A stretch of DNA of 64,000 bases, from NCBI RefSeq assembly GCF_040869045.1, contig NC_090319.1, positions 375,301,601 through 375,365,600 of the forward strand, written 5' to 3'. Below are positions 23,322-33,878 of the stretch, one piece after another. Numbering within the stretch: the first letter of the stretch is position 1; every line of letters begins with the position of its first letter. This DNA is from Eurosta solidaginis (Eukaryota > Arthropoda > Insecta > Diptera > Tephritidae). The translations under genes were made by a program, and so were the position numbers. The notes under the pieces are model-generated. The model was not told the origin of the DNA, searched no databases, and saw only the letters and a program-made list of their open reading frames with translations.

Positions 23322-23572
23322 TTTAAAACACATTCCAGGGTTACCCTAGGTTCATTATCCTACATGGTGATTTTGACAAAGGATGAAGAAAAATCGTTCC
23401 AAAAAACGTTACCTCTGGTCTACAATTTGGTCGATATTTCCCAAACGTATGTGATATGGAATTAAAAACCACTTATAAACCATCTACGAAACCCTACCAA
23501 ACCAACGCAGCTAAGCTCTCAGCTGAGTATGTAATGTTCGGGTACACCCGAACTTAGCCTTCCTTACTTGTT
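23322..23572 (-). repeat. Family A dispersed repeat, part 2 (5' terminus)
   Basis: Continues the copy from 19530 on the other side of the LINE: CACATTCCAGGGTTACCCTA, CATGGTGATTTT, CAGCTGAGTATGTAATG, and then the terminal hairpin GTTCGGGTACACCCGAAC and CCTTCCTTACTTG. Several 129-bp units found in other copies are absent at the junction. Confidence 0.8.
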
Positions 23573-23640
23573 TTTCTATGCAGTTTAATATATGTATGTA
23601 CAGTTGCGGTCAAAATATTAGTAGGGCTTATGGCTCATTT

Positions 23641-23977
23641 CATTTAAGTGACCAAATTTTTAAACCCACCTGTACTTGTACACAGTGTATTATAACTTTG
23701 ATTGGATAACGGGTGGTTGTACAGGTATAAAGGAATCGATATAGATATAGACTTCGATATATCAAAAACATCAGTATCGGAAAAAAATTTGTCCGTCCGT
23801 CCGGCTGGCTCTCCGTCCGTTAACACGATAATTTGAGGAAATATTGAGATGTCTGCACCAAATTCGGTAAACGCGCTTAACTGAACACAGAATAGATTGG
23901 TATTGAAAATGAGCGAAATCCGACGCCCACTTTTTCGATATCGAATGGTTATAAAATTGAAAAAAAGTGTTAATTCA
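23641..23977 (-). repeat. Family A 3'-end fragment
   Basis: Reverse-complement match to the A/B 3' end: GATTGGATAACGGGTGGTTG, AGGAATCGATATAGATATAG, TCCGTTAACACGATAATTTG and CCCACTTTTTCGATATCGAA. Truncated at both sides. Family B starts immediately after it. Confidence 0.75.
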
Positions 23978-24422
23978 AACAAGTAAAGGTGTCTAAGTTC
24001 TGGTGTAACCGAACATTATATACTCAGCGTGAGCTTCATTTGCACAATTCATTTCAGATAAATTACTTCTCTACATAACACGTGGCACCGCCCGTTTAAA
24101 AAAATATCTCCTCATTTCCTCTTACAATAAAACTTGATAAGTGAAATATCATTGATTCAAAACTATTTTTTGCCAAGTTATAGCTTATTATTCTAATCTA
24201 CGATCCTTTTAAACTTGTTTTATATCTAAGTTGCCGTGGTCTTTAACCCATCTCGTTCATTTTTAAACGGTTTTATTTAGCTTGAGTTGACAGGCAGGCT
24301 GCATGCACGGCCGTTGTGAACGAATTTTGTAATTGAAATTTAAGTAACTTCCCGATAAGCTACAATCTTGAAACTTGGAATATAGTTCAGAACCCGATGA
24401 CAATACAATAATAAGAAAAAAA

Positions 24423-25010
24423 TCGCCGTTAGCTGGCGCAAGGATCGAGATATTCGCAAAATTCGCATTTGTGGTCCGATTTGGCTCATATTTGAAACAC
24501 ATAATACATTCAAGAATAGAAATCGACCTGTAAAAGATCGCCGCTAGGTGGCGCATGGATCGAGATATTCACAAAAATCGTATTTGTGGCCCGATTTGGC
24601 TCATATTTGGAACACATAATACAAGCAAGAATAGAAATCGACCTGTGAAAAAAATCACCGCTAGGTGGCGCATGGATCGAGATATTCACAAAAATCGTAT
24701 TTGTGGTCCGATTTGGCTCATATTTGGAACACATAATACATGCAAGAATAGAAATCGACCTGTGAAAAAAAATCGCCGCTGGGTGGCGCATTGGTCGGGA
24801 TATTCACAAAAACGGTATTTGTGGTCCGATATTTGGCTCAGGCTTGGAACACATAACACATACAAGAATAGAAAGCGACCTATCAAAAAAAATCGCCGCT
24901 AGGTGGCGCAAGGATCGAGATATTCACAAAAATCGTATTTGTGGTCCGATTTGATTTGGTCCATATTTGGAACACATAATAAATAAATGAATAGAAAGCG
25001 ACCTATGATG
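24423..25010. repeat. Minisatellite, five ~117-bp units
   Basis: Units share GATCGAGATATTCACAAAAA, CGTATTTGTGGTCCGATTTG, CATATTTGGAACACATAATA and AATCGCCGCTAGGTGGCGCA. The period is near a multiple of three (about 39 codons), so repeated-looking peptides appear in the minus frames; I do not regard these as proteins. Confidence 0.9.
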
Positions 25011-25278
25011 CCCGATTTGGCACATATTTGGAACAAATATTGCATACCATCCGGTAGAAGAGACATCAAAATATTTTGGAGTTGGAGGAGGGACAAGCAT
25101 AGTTGGCGCAGAGTCGAGTAAAGTATTTGGAAGGATTATGTATTGAGGACTTAGATTGTAACAAATTGTTAGGAAAGAGTCCTTGTAATTATGAGTCACT
25201 AAATGAACTAAATAGAATGAGAAATAATAGGCAATTAAATAAAGACTATAAACTTGAAAATAAAATAATTAAAACAAA

Positions 25279-25677
25279 TTTTTTAAGTTAAACGGTTTTA
25301 TTGAAAACAATAGTTACATGAAGTAATAATAATACGAAAAGCTAGAAAATAATTAGGTAGGTCCTAGGTACTAGTCATCACACTCCTTATCAATCTATGG
25401 CGTTGATCAGACAATTAAATAAAACGTTGGACGCGTCATATTTCTATTGATAGTCATAAGTAAAACCAACTGAACCTTAATCAGGTTATGCTACGCCTAA
25501 CATTTTTAAAACTTTCACGCGCCCAACGCTTTTATAAAATTTTCTGATCAACGCCCTAGATTAATGAGGAGTGTGATGACTAGTACCTAGGACCTACCTA
25601 ATTATTTTCTAGCTTTTCGTATTATTATTACTTCATGTAACTATTGTTTTCAATAAAACCGTTTAACTTAAAATTTT
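25279..25677. repeat. Hairpin-forming inverted repeat, ~160-bp arms
   Basis: The left arm reads AAACGGTTTTATTGAAAACA ... TAGGTCCTAGGTACTAGTCA ... GCGTTGATCAGA; the right arm is its near-exact reverse complement (TCTGATCAACGC ... TGACTAGTACCTAGGACCTA ... TGTTTTCAATAAAACCGTTT). Only scattered mismatches are seen, and the innermost GTTGGACGCG/CGCGCCCAAC pairing extends the arms. Confidence 0.9.
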
Positions 25678-26386
25678 TTTTTTAATTATTTCATTTCTAG
25701 AAATATTTCCTGCTATAAGGAAAATATGTGCACCCAATTTTGTTACGATATGTTAATTTTCCTTCGAGTTATGGCTCCAGAAATATACTTAGTCATAAAA
25801 GGGACGATGCCACACCCATTATCTTAAATTTGAAGTTTTTCCTATTTATTGTTATAACTCCACTTAGGAAATGGAATACCATTGATTCAAAGCATTCCTT
25901 ATAGTAAAGGCAACCTCTCTGCCGAATTTTGTTACGAGAGGTTTAACGATTTTTGATTTATGATTAATAATATTTGTAAAATAAATTTTATCACAAGTGG
26001 ACGCTGCCACGCCCATTTAAAACTTTTTTAAAATTTATATAAATAGTCTCAATATCAGTCCACACGTCAAATTTCAACATAATAGGTGTATTATTTACTA
26101 AATAATCAGGTTTTTTGTGTTTTCCAAAGTTTTTTTATATATCATTTTCAACACCAATCTATTATGGGTCCAGATAAGCTCCTGTACCAAATTTGGTGAA
26201 GATATCTCAATATTTACTCTTGTTAACGAACAGACGGACATGGCTCAATCTAATTTTTTTCGATACTGATGATTTTGATATATGGAAGTCTATATCTATC
26301 TTGATTCCTTTATACCTGTACAACCAACCGTTATCCAAACAAAGTTAATATACTCTGCCTGCAAAGCACGCTGAGTATAATAATGT

Positions 26387-26886
26387 CAAAATTTTAATTA
26401 CAGTTTGTTACTCTACTAAGTTTTTGACCGCGCAAAATCCGCTGCAGTTTTTCTAAATACTTGTTGATTTAATGAAAATAAGATAAAGGTTGATATTGTC
26501 TTACGATTTGATTTGCTGGATGTTTGGGCTATAAGAGTAAAACCAAATTTTTTTATAGAACCAATTACAGATACTTTTTTAATCCATTATTTTTTAAGAA
26601 TGCCCACTACTAAGATTTTGACCGCAGCTGTATGAACATCCGTATATTTATTCGTTTTTGATTGTAAACTAATTCGTATTGCGAGCTTTTGGCTGCAAGC
26701 GTTTTTTCCCGCAACATACTTATTTGGTGGATACATGTCTAGTTTCCCTGCTGTCCGACGTAAATTCTTATCGCTTGCGGCATTTAAACACAAAGAGGAT
26801 TTTCCAAGAACGAATTGGTCATTTATTAAAAAAATGCATTTGTGAAGATAGTATAACAGCATTAGGAAGGATCGTTAGTTTTTTGT
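26387..26886. other. Unassigned stretch
   Basis: Overlapping open frames of 72-91 codons lie on both strands (26587-26897), none recognised. No repeat detected. Confidence 0.4.
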
Positions 26887-27119
26887 GCACCAACTAGCGT
26901 TGCCAAATGTCCCGTATTGGCCGGGACATCCCGTATTTTGCACAAATTTTAAAGTGTCCCGCCGGGAAATGCTATGTCCCGGCATTTTCACAATAGCCGT
27001 GTTTTTTTTTACACGCGTATACGTTTCGTTTGCGCGTGAAAAAAGATGCCTATCCTCGCTTAGATAATGCTTAGGAGACCCATCTAGCGGCAGTGGTTAA
27101 ACAACTAGCTACAGCTACA

Positions 27120-27400
27120 GGGTGTACCGAAAAGCGGAGACACAACCCTCTGTTGTTTTTCTGTGTATAACATATAGCTGAATCAGTTGTGATAGATAGT
27201 GGACGCGCATAAAATACATTGAATTAGTGCAGAGGGTGAAACATGGACACATATTTCAGTTACATCTGAGTATAATGCGTATTGAAATTTAGTAGTACTA
27301 ATTTTATGCGTATTAATTTCAGAGGTGTATTTAAAGTGTGTCGCTTAGCAGTCCATATAAAGCTTAAGCGTAGACGTATATAGACGTGAAAAAACACAGC
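27120..27400. repeat. Dispersed repeat D, copy 1
   Basis: Matches 58480-58771 over about 290 bp, sharing GAAAAGCGGAGACAC, TTAGCAGTCC, ATAAAG(C/T)TTAAG and AAACACAGCTAAT. It lies inside the hAT-type element here but outside any recognisable hAT ends in the second copy. Confidence 0.75.
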
Positions 27401-27518
27401 TAATATCAAAAATAATAAACTATAAACTGTTACGAAACATGGTCATATTTGCGGCTTCGATTGTATTCAGCTCACTAGTATTGCATGCAACTCTGTAAAG
27501 AAGAAAAATTCATCCCTA

Positions 27519-27663
27519 CCCTGCAAAAATAGCACACGACACGATCACATTAATAGGAACGAAACAGAAAAGTTGGTCAAAAATCTACTCTCGCCCATGC
27601 AAATGTGACTATGGATATGACTACTACAATGACCGTAAATTACTAGTCAGAGTTTTTGCAGGG
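27519..27663. mobile_element. 145-bp MITE with CCCTGCAAAAA ends
   Basis: The inverted ends are CCCTGCAAAAATAG and TTTTTGCAGGG. The interior is non-coding. The target duplication is not clear. A single CCCTGCAAAAATCG end also occurs at 32045. It is nested inside the hAT-type element. Confidence 0.6.
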
Positions 27664-28187
27664 AACTGTGGTTCTGAATATTGTCAATGTTTGACATTTC
27701 GCACACCTAAACATTCATTTTGCAAGGCAAGTGTTGTGTTTTGAAATAACGTTTGGAAAATGAATCCATAGAATATTGAATTCGCATTAAACACAGTAAA
27801 CGTATTAATTGTTAGCATAAAAATATTTGTTTTAAATAAATGGGTTTAAAAAGTTTAATGCTATCTAAAAATTATTTCGCCGAATGAGCAACCCATACAA
27901 AGATATAGGTGTTTCTTATTTTTCAATTGTCCCGGGAAATTTTAAAAAATCCCGGGAATTTGGCTCAAATTTGAGGTTTGTCCCGAGAACCCGAAATAAA
28001 AATCTGACAACCCTAACACCAACATTCATTGTCTGGCTCTAGCTAATAGTCGAATATCAATGCAATAAACAATTTTCAAATCACACTACGTGGAAAAAAC
28101 TTTGATTAGAGGTACTACAACTAATATCATCGAACCTACTGTCCCATTGTCCGCTTACTATATGTAGTTGTGGAAATTTTATCATAC

Positions 28188-28814
28188 TGTAACGAATTCT
28201 GGGAATTCCTGATAATTATACACCTTCTGCTAACTTTTCTCAAATCGGGTTTCCAGTCAAAATAATTGGAAAAACGCCTTTATTATTTTATAGTCGACGT
28301 TTCGACCGTTTATTGTTGTCTTCTTAAGGGCCTAGTTACAATTTTAATTCTCTGCTAATGTTCGAATCGCTGAACTGTGGAATAAATAATTCCAATATTC
28401 ATATTACAAAATGATCTGTATTACACTACTTTGGGAGTAGTACTTTACAACTATACTTCACTAATAGCGTGTTCAAATCAAACTGATTACTGATTCCTCA
28501 GCTTGCGCTGCTTTTATACTCTCGGTTACCCTGCTCGCCCATTTCTCCTAAGGTCTATACGTTTCACCTTCTATAACAGTTGTATCTCATGCTTGGTTAT
28601 TTAGCTATATACATGTATTTCTATATGCGTGCATATGAGTGAGTAAAAACTTCTGCTCTTAGCTGCTGCTTATGTGTATGGAATATTCTTCGTTGCCTTT
28701 TACATAAGTGTGGCTGCTTGCTTTAATATGTACATGTACATAAGTGTGGCTGCTTGCTGTTTTTTGTTGTTGTGATTATTTACTAACAGCATAGTGATGC
28801 TAATATCCGCCACA
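28188..28814 (-). mobile_element. Solo LTR with a nested 117-bp insertion
   Basis: Same LTR family as 5937-6416 (TGTAACGAATTCTGGGAA at the left, GATGCTAATATCCGCCACA at the right), flanked by ATAC and ATAT, an imperfect 4-bp duplication. Shared internal blocks include TTTTATACTCTCGGTT, AGGTCTATACGTTTCACC and TACATGTACATAAG. A 117-bp insertion (28234-28350) with its own 8-bp duplication splits it. Minus orientation. Confidence 0.8.
28234..28350. mobile_element. 117-bp insertion in the solo LTR
   Basis: Flanked by TCTGCTAA on both sides (28226-28233 and 28351-28358); the uninterrupted LTR at 5937-6416 has this sequence only once. The insert has no terminal inverted repeats. It includes GTCGACGTTTCGACCG and GTCTTCTTAAGGGCC. 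On the minus strand these give CTTAAGA ... GAAA with 18 nt between (28304-28321), recalling a hammerhead core (CTGANGA ... GAAA) with its G replaced. It may be a short retroelement fragment. Confidence 0.65.
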
Positions 28815-28823
28815 ATATATTGA

Positions 28824-29342
28824 ACGTTTTACTCTAAACAGACAACATTTTAGGAGCGGTCCAACTAAGATATTTCGTACACACATTATATACATATATA
28901 TGCAGATACAAACAAGTTTATAGAATATGTAGGTTAAGCTTTGGCGGGACCGCACTACGAGCACCATATTAGAAGTATGCTGATATGCCTGAAATTATTA
29001 GTTTTCAACCTAGCATCTCTTTCTCATAGTTGAAAGCTCTCAACGCAGGTAAAAGCATACGTGATTAATTTTTTAATTGAAAGTATATTATTGAATATGC
29101 TGTCGAAATGGATGCGATGCCGAGCAATATTGAATCACATTTAATTGTTTAATAATGTTGTCGGAAAGACGTGATTTCTAACTGCAGTTGTACAATTCTC
29201 GCACATCTATAAGGGCTGTACTGCGTGGGAGGCTGGAATGGACGTCCTTCTAAGCCACCCGCTCGAGTTATTGTCTTCAATTATTCAAGGCAACAAGTAT
29301 AGGATTTTTTATTAGGAGGATTGATTCAGAGGTATCATATCG
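28824..29342. other. Unassigned stretch
   Basis: No open frame of note and no recognised repeat. Confidence 0.45.
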
Positions 29343-29621
29343 ACTGCTGAGTGGAATATCACCCTATCTCGGCTGCCATTTCGAAAACGCGCTATCTCAG
29401 AAAACATTTGAATAATGCCCTATTACAGAACGTGTTTCAAAAACGCCCTATCTGTGCTTAAATTCAATACATTTTCACATAAGCTGGGGTGTTTATGCAC
29501 AAAATTCTAAGATAGGGAGTTTTTGCAACAAATTCTGAAATGGGGCATTACTCAAACGTTTTCTTAGATAGAGCGTTTTCGAAACGGCAGCCAAGACAGA
29601 GTAATATTTCACTCAGCGGTG
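29343..29621. mobile_element. Palindromic MITE, ~279 bp
   Basis: The two halves are inverted copies. The left has GCTGAGTGGAATATCACCCT, CGGCTGCCATTTCGAAAACG and AATAATGCCC. The right, reverse-complemented, has GCTGAGTGAAATATTACTCT, TGGCTGCCGTTTCGAAAACG and AGTAATGCCC. Related words (AACGCCCTATCT) repeat toward the centre. A target duplication is not evident, so the superfamily is unassigned. Non-coding. Confidence 0.8.
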
Positions 29622-30610
29622 CAAATAATGTGTGCTATGTTTGTTGAGATCGTGACGTAAACAACGGAAAGGTTGGTGCTTTTTAAAATTTTATTAACAT
29701 GTGGTTAAGAAAAATGAAAGAAAATGTCTAGACGGCCTGAAGGGGACATTAAACATAATCCCACTAAGCAAAACTAGGCTGTTCACCAAAGCATTTCGCT
29801 GTGATTCTGTAAAGTAGGTAAGTCTGAAAGTTTCAGACGACTAGAGGAGGGAGGAAGGATCTGTCCTGGATCCCATAGTACACACCTCTAAGCAAAAATC
29901 AGGAAGTTTTGTTTTTGAACATACTCCAACTTCTCACAATGATCCTGATGCGTGTTCCATAAAACTGAAACATATTCTAAAATAAGTCTCAATAACGAGA
30001 TAAAAAGGGTTCTGGTTATTTATGGGTCATTGAAATCTTTATAATTTTGTTTCTATTCATTTTTATATTTTTGGGAAATCGTAAAATTTTCGTTTTTTAT
30101 AGAGCTCTATTTTGAAATGGAGCTTAGTGAACTGCTATTTAAGTTATTTTCGTCTTGTGGCATATTTGGTCATCACTAATATGCGCATATATACAATTAT
30201 TTTCTCAACCAAGATCCTCAAAATAATGATTGGAGTAAAAGATACTTTAGCATAGACACCGACTCAAGGCTCTATTCATAATTTTACTACTAACCCTAGC
30301 GCACATCAGGGATCGTTAGCAGTCATTTTGGAATTTTTTTCTTTCCTTGATACAAATATAATTCAGAACAGAGATGGGCCGGTATTTGCAAACTTCAGCC
30401 CACATAATCAACAGTATTGGGAGTTGCTTATAATCAAGTCCGTTTAAAAATATATAAATCTATAGCTATGGTTTCTTTGATCATCGACGCTGGGAACGTT
30501 GAAGATATTTTATTCGCGCATACCAACAAATTTCTTTCTAAAATTGCTTTGGGTCCGGTCCTTTCGTATTAGGCTTAAACTAATTTTGCTCAAACGCAAC
30601 TATACTTAAA
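29622..30610. other. Unassigned stretch
   Basis: About 1 kb of AT-rich DNA without a notable open frame or repeat. It may be old intergenic sequence. Confidence 0.45.
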
Positions 30611-30618
30611 CTACAGAG

Positions 30619-31207
30619 CAGGGATGCACCTTAACGTTAAGCTAATCGTTTATCAAAAAATTTCCACCGTTTCCGTTGAAACACTTCGAAATATTATCGA
30701 TAAAGAAATTATCAAGATAAATTGTATCTCGTTTTTATCTGAAACGAAAAGCTTTCGTTAACGTTAAAAACGTTAACAAAAACGTGATAGTTCATGTTTG
30801 AATTGTGCTGGCAATGCTAAAGCCATGGTGAAGCCGTAAGGTGGTAACAGCGAGCGGACATATACACAAACTCCATGTAACTTGTTTGTGTAATTCGTTG
30901 GTGGTAATGTCAAAAATACTCTGAGAAATGTTCGTACTGTCAAAATTCATGAGAAAAGTTGCAATCAGCTTGGCTAATGATTTCACCTTTAACGACTCCG
31001 CCACCAATCAGCTTTGCCAGCATAGTTTGAAATTAATAATCAACATAAACGATTTGATTTCGTTTTGATATGGCAGAAAACGAAACAAAATCATTTCGTT
31101 AATTTGACGTTCTTAACGTTAATAAACGAAACGAAATGACTTTGTTTCGTTTATTAACGTTAATTATCGCAACGAAATGATATCAGTTCGTTGGTTAAGC
31201 ATGCCTG
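30619..31207. mobile_element. Non-autonomous hAT element, 589 bp
   Basis: The left end is CAGGGATGCACCTTAACG and the right end, reverse-complemented, is CAGGCATGCTTAACCAACG. The flanks are CTACAGAG (30611-30618) and CTACAAAG (31208-31215), an 8-bp duplication with one mismatch. The right end shares CGAAACGAAATGACTTTGTT and TTAACGTTAATTATCGCAAC with the 220-bp palindrome at 55344-55563, so the two belong to one family. A 71-codon minus frame inside has no transposase motif. Confidence 0.85.
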
Positions 31208-31290
31208 CTACAAAGCAGTTCTTCAGTAACAATCTAAGTGCTGTTTCACCAAATTCAGTCACTTATCTATAAGTGATCGACATTTTCTTT

Positions 31291-32044
31291 TTAAACGGTT
31301 TTATTTAGGTTGACTCGACAGGCTGCACGGCCGGCCGTTGCGAACAAATTTTGAAATTAAAATTTAAGTAACTTCCCGATAAGCTACAAGCTTGAAACTT
31401 GGAATATAGTTCAGAACCCGATGACAATGCAATAATAAGAAGAAAAAATCGCCGCTAGGTGGCGCAAGGATAGAGATATTCACAAAAATCATATTTGTGG
31501 TCCGATTTGGCTCCTTTTGGAATACATAATACATCCATGAATAGAAAGCGACCTATGATGTCCGATTTGGCTCATATTTGGAACAAATATTACATACAGT
31601 CCGGTAGAAGTGACATCAAAATATTTTGGAGTTGGAAGAGGGACAAGCATACGTGGCGCAGAGCCGAGTAAAGTCTTTGGAAGGATTATGTATTGAGGAC
31701 TTAGATTGTAACAAATTGTCAGGAAAGAGTCCTTGTAATAATGAGTCACTAAATGAACTAAATAGAATGGGAAATAATAATCAATTAAATAAAGACTAAC
31801 AACTTGAAAATAAAACAATTAAACAAAAAAAATTTTAAGTAAAACGGTTTTATTGAAAACAATACTTAGATGAAGTAATAATAATACTAAAAGCTAGAAA
31901 ATAATTAGGTAAATCCTAGGTACTAGTCATCACACTCCTCATCAATCTAGGGCGTTGATCAGGCAATTAAATAAAAGCGTTAGACGCGTCAAATTTCTAT
32001 TGATGGTCATAAGTAAGACCAACTGAACCTTAACAAGGCTATGA
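31291..32044. mobile_element. Composite element copy 2 (one minisatellite unit, one arm)
   Basis: Begins TTTTTAAACGGTTTTATTTA like the copy at 24261. It contains one minisatellite unit (CGCCGCTAGGTGGCGCAAGG near 31450), the TTGGAAGGATTATGTATTGA block, and only the left arm of the hairpin (31836-31990). The copy breaks off in the loop at about 32044. Confidence 0.8.
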
Positions 32045-32154
32045 CCCTGCAAAAATCGTTGGCTGGAGCTTCGCGTCTTGTTAAGTACAAGGAAAAAATG
32101 TAAACAAAAGTCGGCTGTCAGCGATTTGCTCTTAAAAATATTCCCGATATTAAC
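32045..32154. other. Junction sequence with a CCCTGCAAAAATCG end
   Basis: Starts with the same word as the MITE ends at 27519 but no partner end is found nearby. The rest is unassigned. Confidence 0.35.
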
Positions 32155-33442
32155 GGTATTAATGAGGGTTGTAAAAGGGAGCGGCCCTAAGTTGTATATG
32201 TGAAGGCGTTTTCGAGATATCGACCAAAATGTGGACCAGGGTAACCCAGAACATCATCTGTCGGGTACCACTAATTTATTTATATATGTAATACCACGAA
32301 CAGTATTCCAGTCATGATTCCAAAGGCTTTTTATTTCGCTCTGCAGAACTTTTTCATTGTCTTCTACTTAATATGGTAGGTGTCACACCCGTTTTACAAA
32401 GTTTTTTCTAAAGTTATATTTTGCGTCAATAAACCAATCCAACTATGTACCATGTTTCATCCCTTTCTTCATATTTGGTATAAAATGATGGCATTTTTAA
32501 ATTTTTCGCAATTTTCGATATCAAAAAAGTGGGCGTGGTCATATTCGGATTTCGCCCATTTTTTATACCAATACAAAGTGAATTCAGATAAGTACGTGAA
32601 CTAAGTTTAGCAAAGATAAATCGATTTTTGTTAAGGGCCGAGGGGAAGGACAGACGGTCGACTGTGTATAAAAACTGGGCGTGGCTTCAACCGATTTCGC
32701 CCATTTTCACAGAAAACAGTTTCGTCATAGAATCTATGCCCCTACCAAATTTCACAAGGATTGGTAAATTTTTGTTCGACTTATGGCATTAAAAGTATTC
32801 TAGACAAATTAAATGAAAAAGGGCGGAGCCACGCCCATTTTGAAATTTTCTTTTATTTTAGTATTTTATTGCACTATATCATTACTGGAGTCGAATGTTG
32901 ACATAATTTAGTTATACAATGTAAAAATATTAAATTTTCTGTTAAAATTTGACTTAAATGACTTTTTTAAAGTTATATTCTTTTTAAATTATCTTCTTTT
33001 AAAAGTGGGCGTATCCACGCCCATTGTCCAAAATTTTGTTAATTTTCCATTCTGCGTCGTAAGGCCAACCAACCTACCAAGTTTTATCGATTTATCCGTC
33101 TTTGGTAATGAATTATCACACTTTTTCTGTTTCTCGAAATTTTCGATATCGAAAAAGTGGGTGTGGTTATAGTCCGATTTCGTTCATTTTAAATAGCGAT
33201 CTGAGATGAGTTCCCAGGAAGCTACGTACCAAATTTCATTAGGATATCTAAAAATTTACTCAAGTTATCGTGTTTACGGACGGGCGGACGGACGGACATG
33301 GCTAAATGAATTTCTTTTTTCGCCCAGATCATTTTGATATATAGAAGTCTATATCTATCTCGATTAGTATATGCCGTTACGGATTACCGTTATGCGAACA
33401 AAATTAATATGCTCTGTGAGCTTTGCTCAGCTGAGTATAAAA
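32155..33442 (+). repeat. Family A dispersed repeat, 5'-truncated
   Basis: Shares CGAGATATCGACCAAAATGT, CGTGGCTTCAACCGATTTCG, AAGGGCGGAGCCACGCCCAT and TTTTCGATATCGAAAAAGTG with the copies at 48012 and 54711. It ends GTGAGCTTTGCTCAGCTGAG. The terminal hairpin and tandem 129-bp units are missing. The 74-codon plus frame is incidental. Confidence 0.85.
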
Positions 33443-33878
33443 AACAAAGTGATCATATAAGTAAAAAGTATAAAATAAAATATTTTGTGTATAAATAAAT
33501 TACCTAATTTATCATTATGATCATCATACCAATCATACCGATCTTCAGAGCAAATAATAATATTTTATATAAATGTAAAAATAGTGTAGCTATTGAATGT
33601 GTTTAATTTAGAATTTTGGAATCAAAACAAACAAGAGCGCTAACAGCTTATATGTTAACTAGACTTTAATCCAGCAGATCGGCCGCTTAAGCTTAGTTTG
33701 AGCTTTGGATTAATTTTGACTCAAAAGTGCATAATAAGTGTAATGCTAGTTTAACTGAAAAGCTCAGTTGCACTTGCCAAAAAAAAAAAAAAAAAACTGG
33801 TCTTAAGACAGGGCATATGCCCTTGTGAACCTAGCAAATACTTCAAAGATTTTTTGGGCTGGGCGAGAAGATGTTGAA
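33443..33878. other. Unassigned stretch
   Basis: AT-rich, with a run of 19 adenines near 33779-33797. No gene. Confidence 0.45.

Larger units (their letters stand above)
24261..25677. mobile_element. Composite element copy 1: 117-bp minisatellite plus long hairpin
   Basis: It begins TTTTAAACGGTTTTATTTAG and ends AATAAAACCGTTTAACTTAA, so the outer ends are inverted (TTAAACGGTTTTATT). The left half carries about five tandem units of 115-120 bp starting at 24426, 24541, 24658, 24776 and 24896 (CCGCTAGGTGGCGCATGGAT ... TTTGGAACACATAATACA). The right half is an inverted repeat with arms 25279-25437 and 25515-25677 and a spacer of about 77 bp. Related copies lie at 31291-32044 (one unit, one arm) and 62151-62812 (three units). 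I know no superfamily with this architecture. It interrupts a family-B repeat. Confidence 0.8.
23978..26384 (+). repeat. Family B dispersed repeat (interrupted)
   Basis: Starts AACAAGTAAAGGTGTCTAAG, then a slightly damaged terminal hairpin (GTTCTGGTGTAACCGAAC) and ATATACTCAGCGTGAGCTT. It ends near AAAGCACGCTGAGTATAATA. It shares GACGGACATGGCTCAAT and GATATATGGAAGTCTATA with family A. A composite element (24261-25677) is inserted in it. Without that insertion the copy would be about 1 kb. Non-coding. Confidence 0.8.
26895..28015. mobile_element. hAT-type element (1.1 kb), non-coding
   Basis: The left end is TAGCGTTGCCAAATGTCCCG and the right end, reverse-complemented, is TAGGGTTGTCAGATTTTTAT. 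They are flanked by GCACCAAC (26887-26894) and ACACCAAC (28016-28023), an 8-bp duplication with one mismatch. Both subterminal regions are rich in GTCCCGGGA-like words. Ends of the type TAGGGTTGCCA with 8-bp duplications are known in the hAT superfamily. No transposase is visible. It contains a small MITE (27519-27663) and repeat D (27120-27400). Confidence 0.75.

Noticed and set aside
16761..23572. Families A and B as Helitrons, because of a terminal hairpin
   Set aside because: The sequence after the hairpin (CTTACTTG) does not end in CTRR, the opposite end does not start with TC, and an inverted repeat at the ends is visible instead.
24423..25010. CRISPR-like array
   Set aside because: The repeat is one continuous ~117-bp unit without distinct spacers, in a eukaryotic repeat context.
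24263..25199. Repeated peptides (CIMCSKYEPNRTTNTIFVNIS) in overlapping frames on the minus strand
   Set aside because: They follow from the ~117-bp minisatellite, whose period is near a multiple of three. Frames break where unit length changes.
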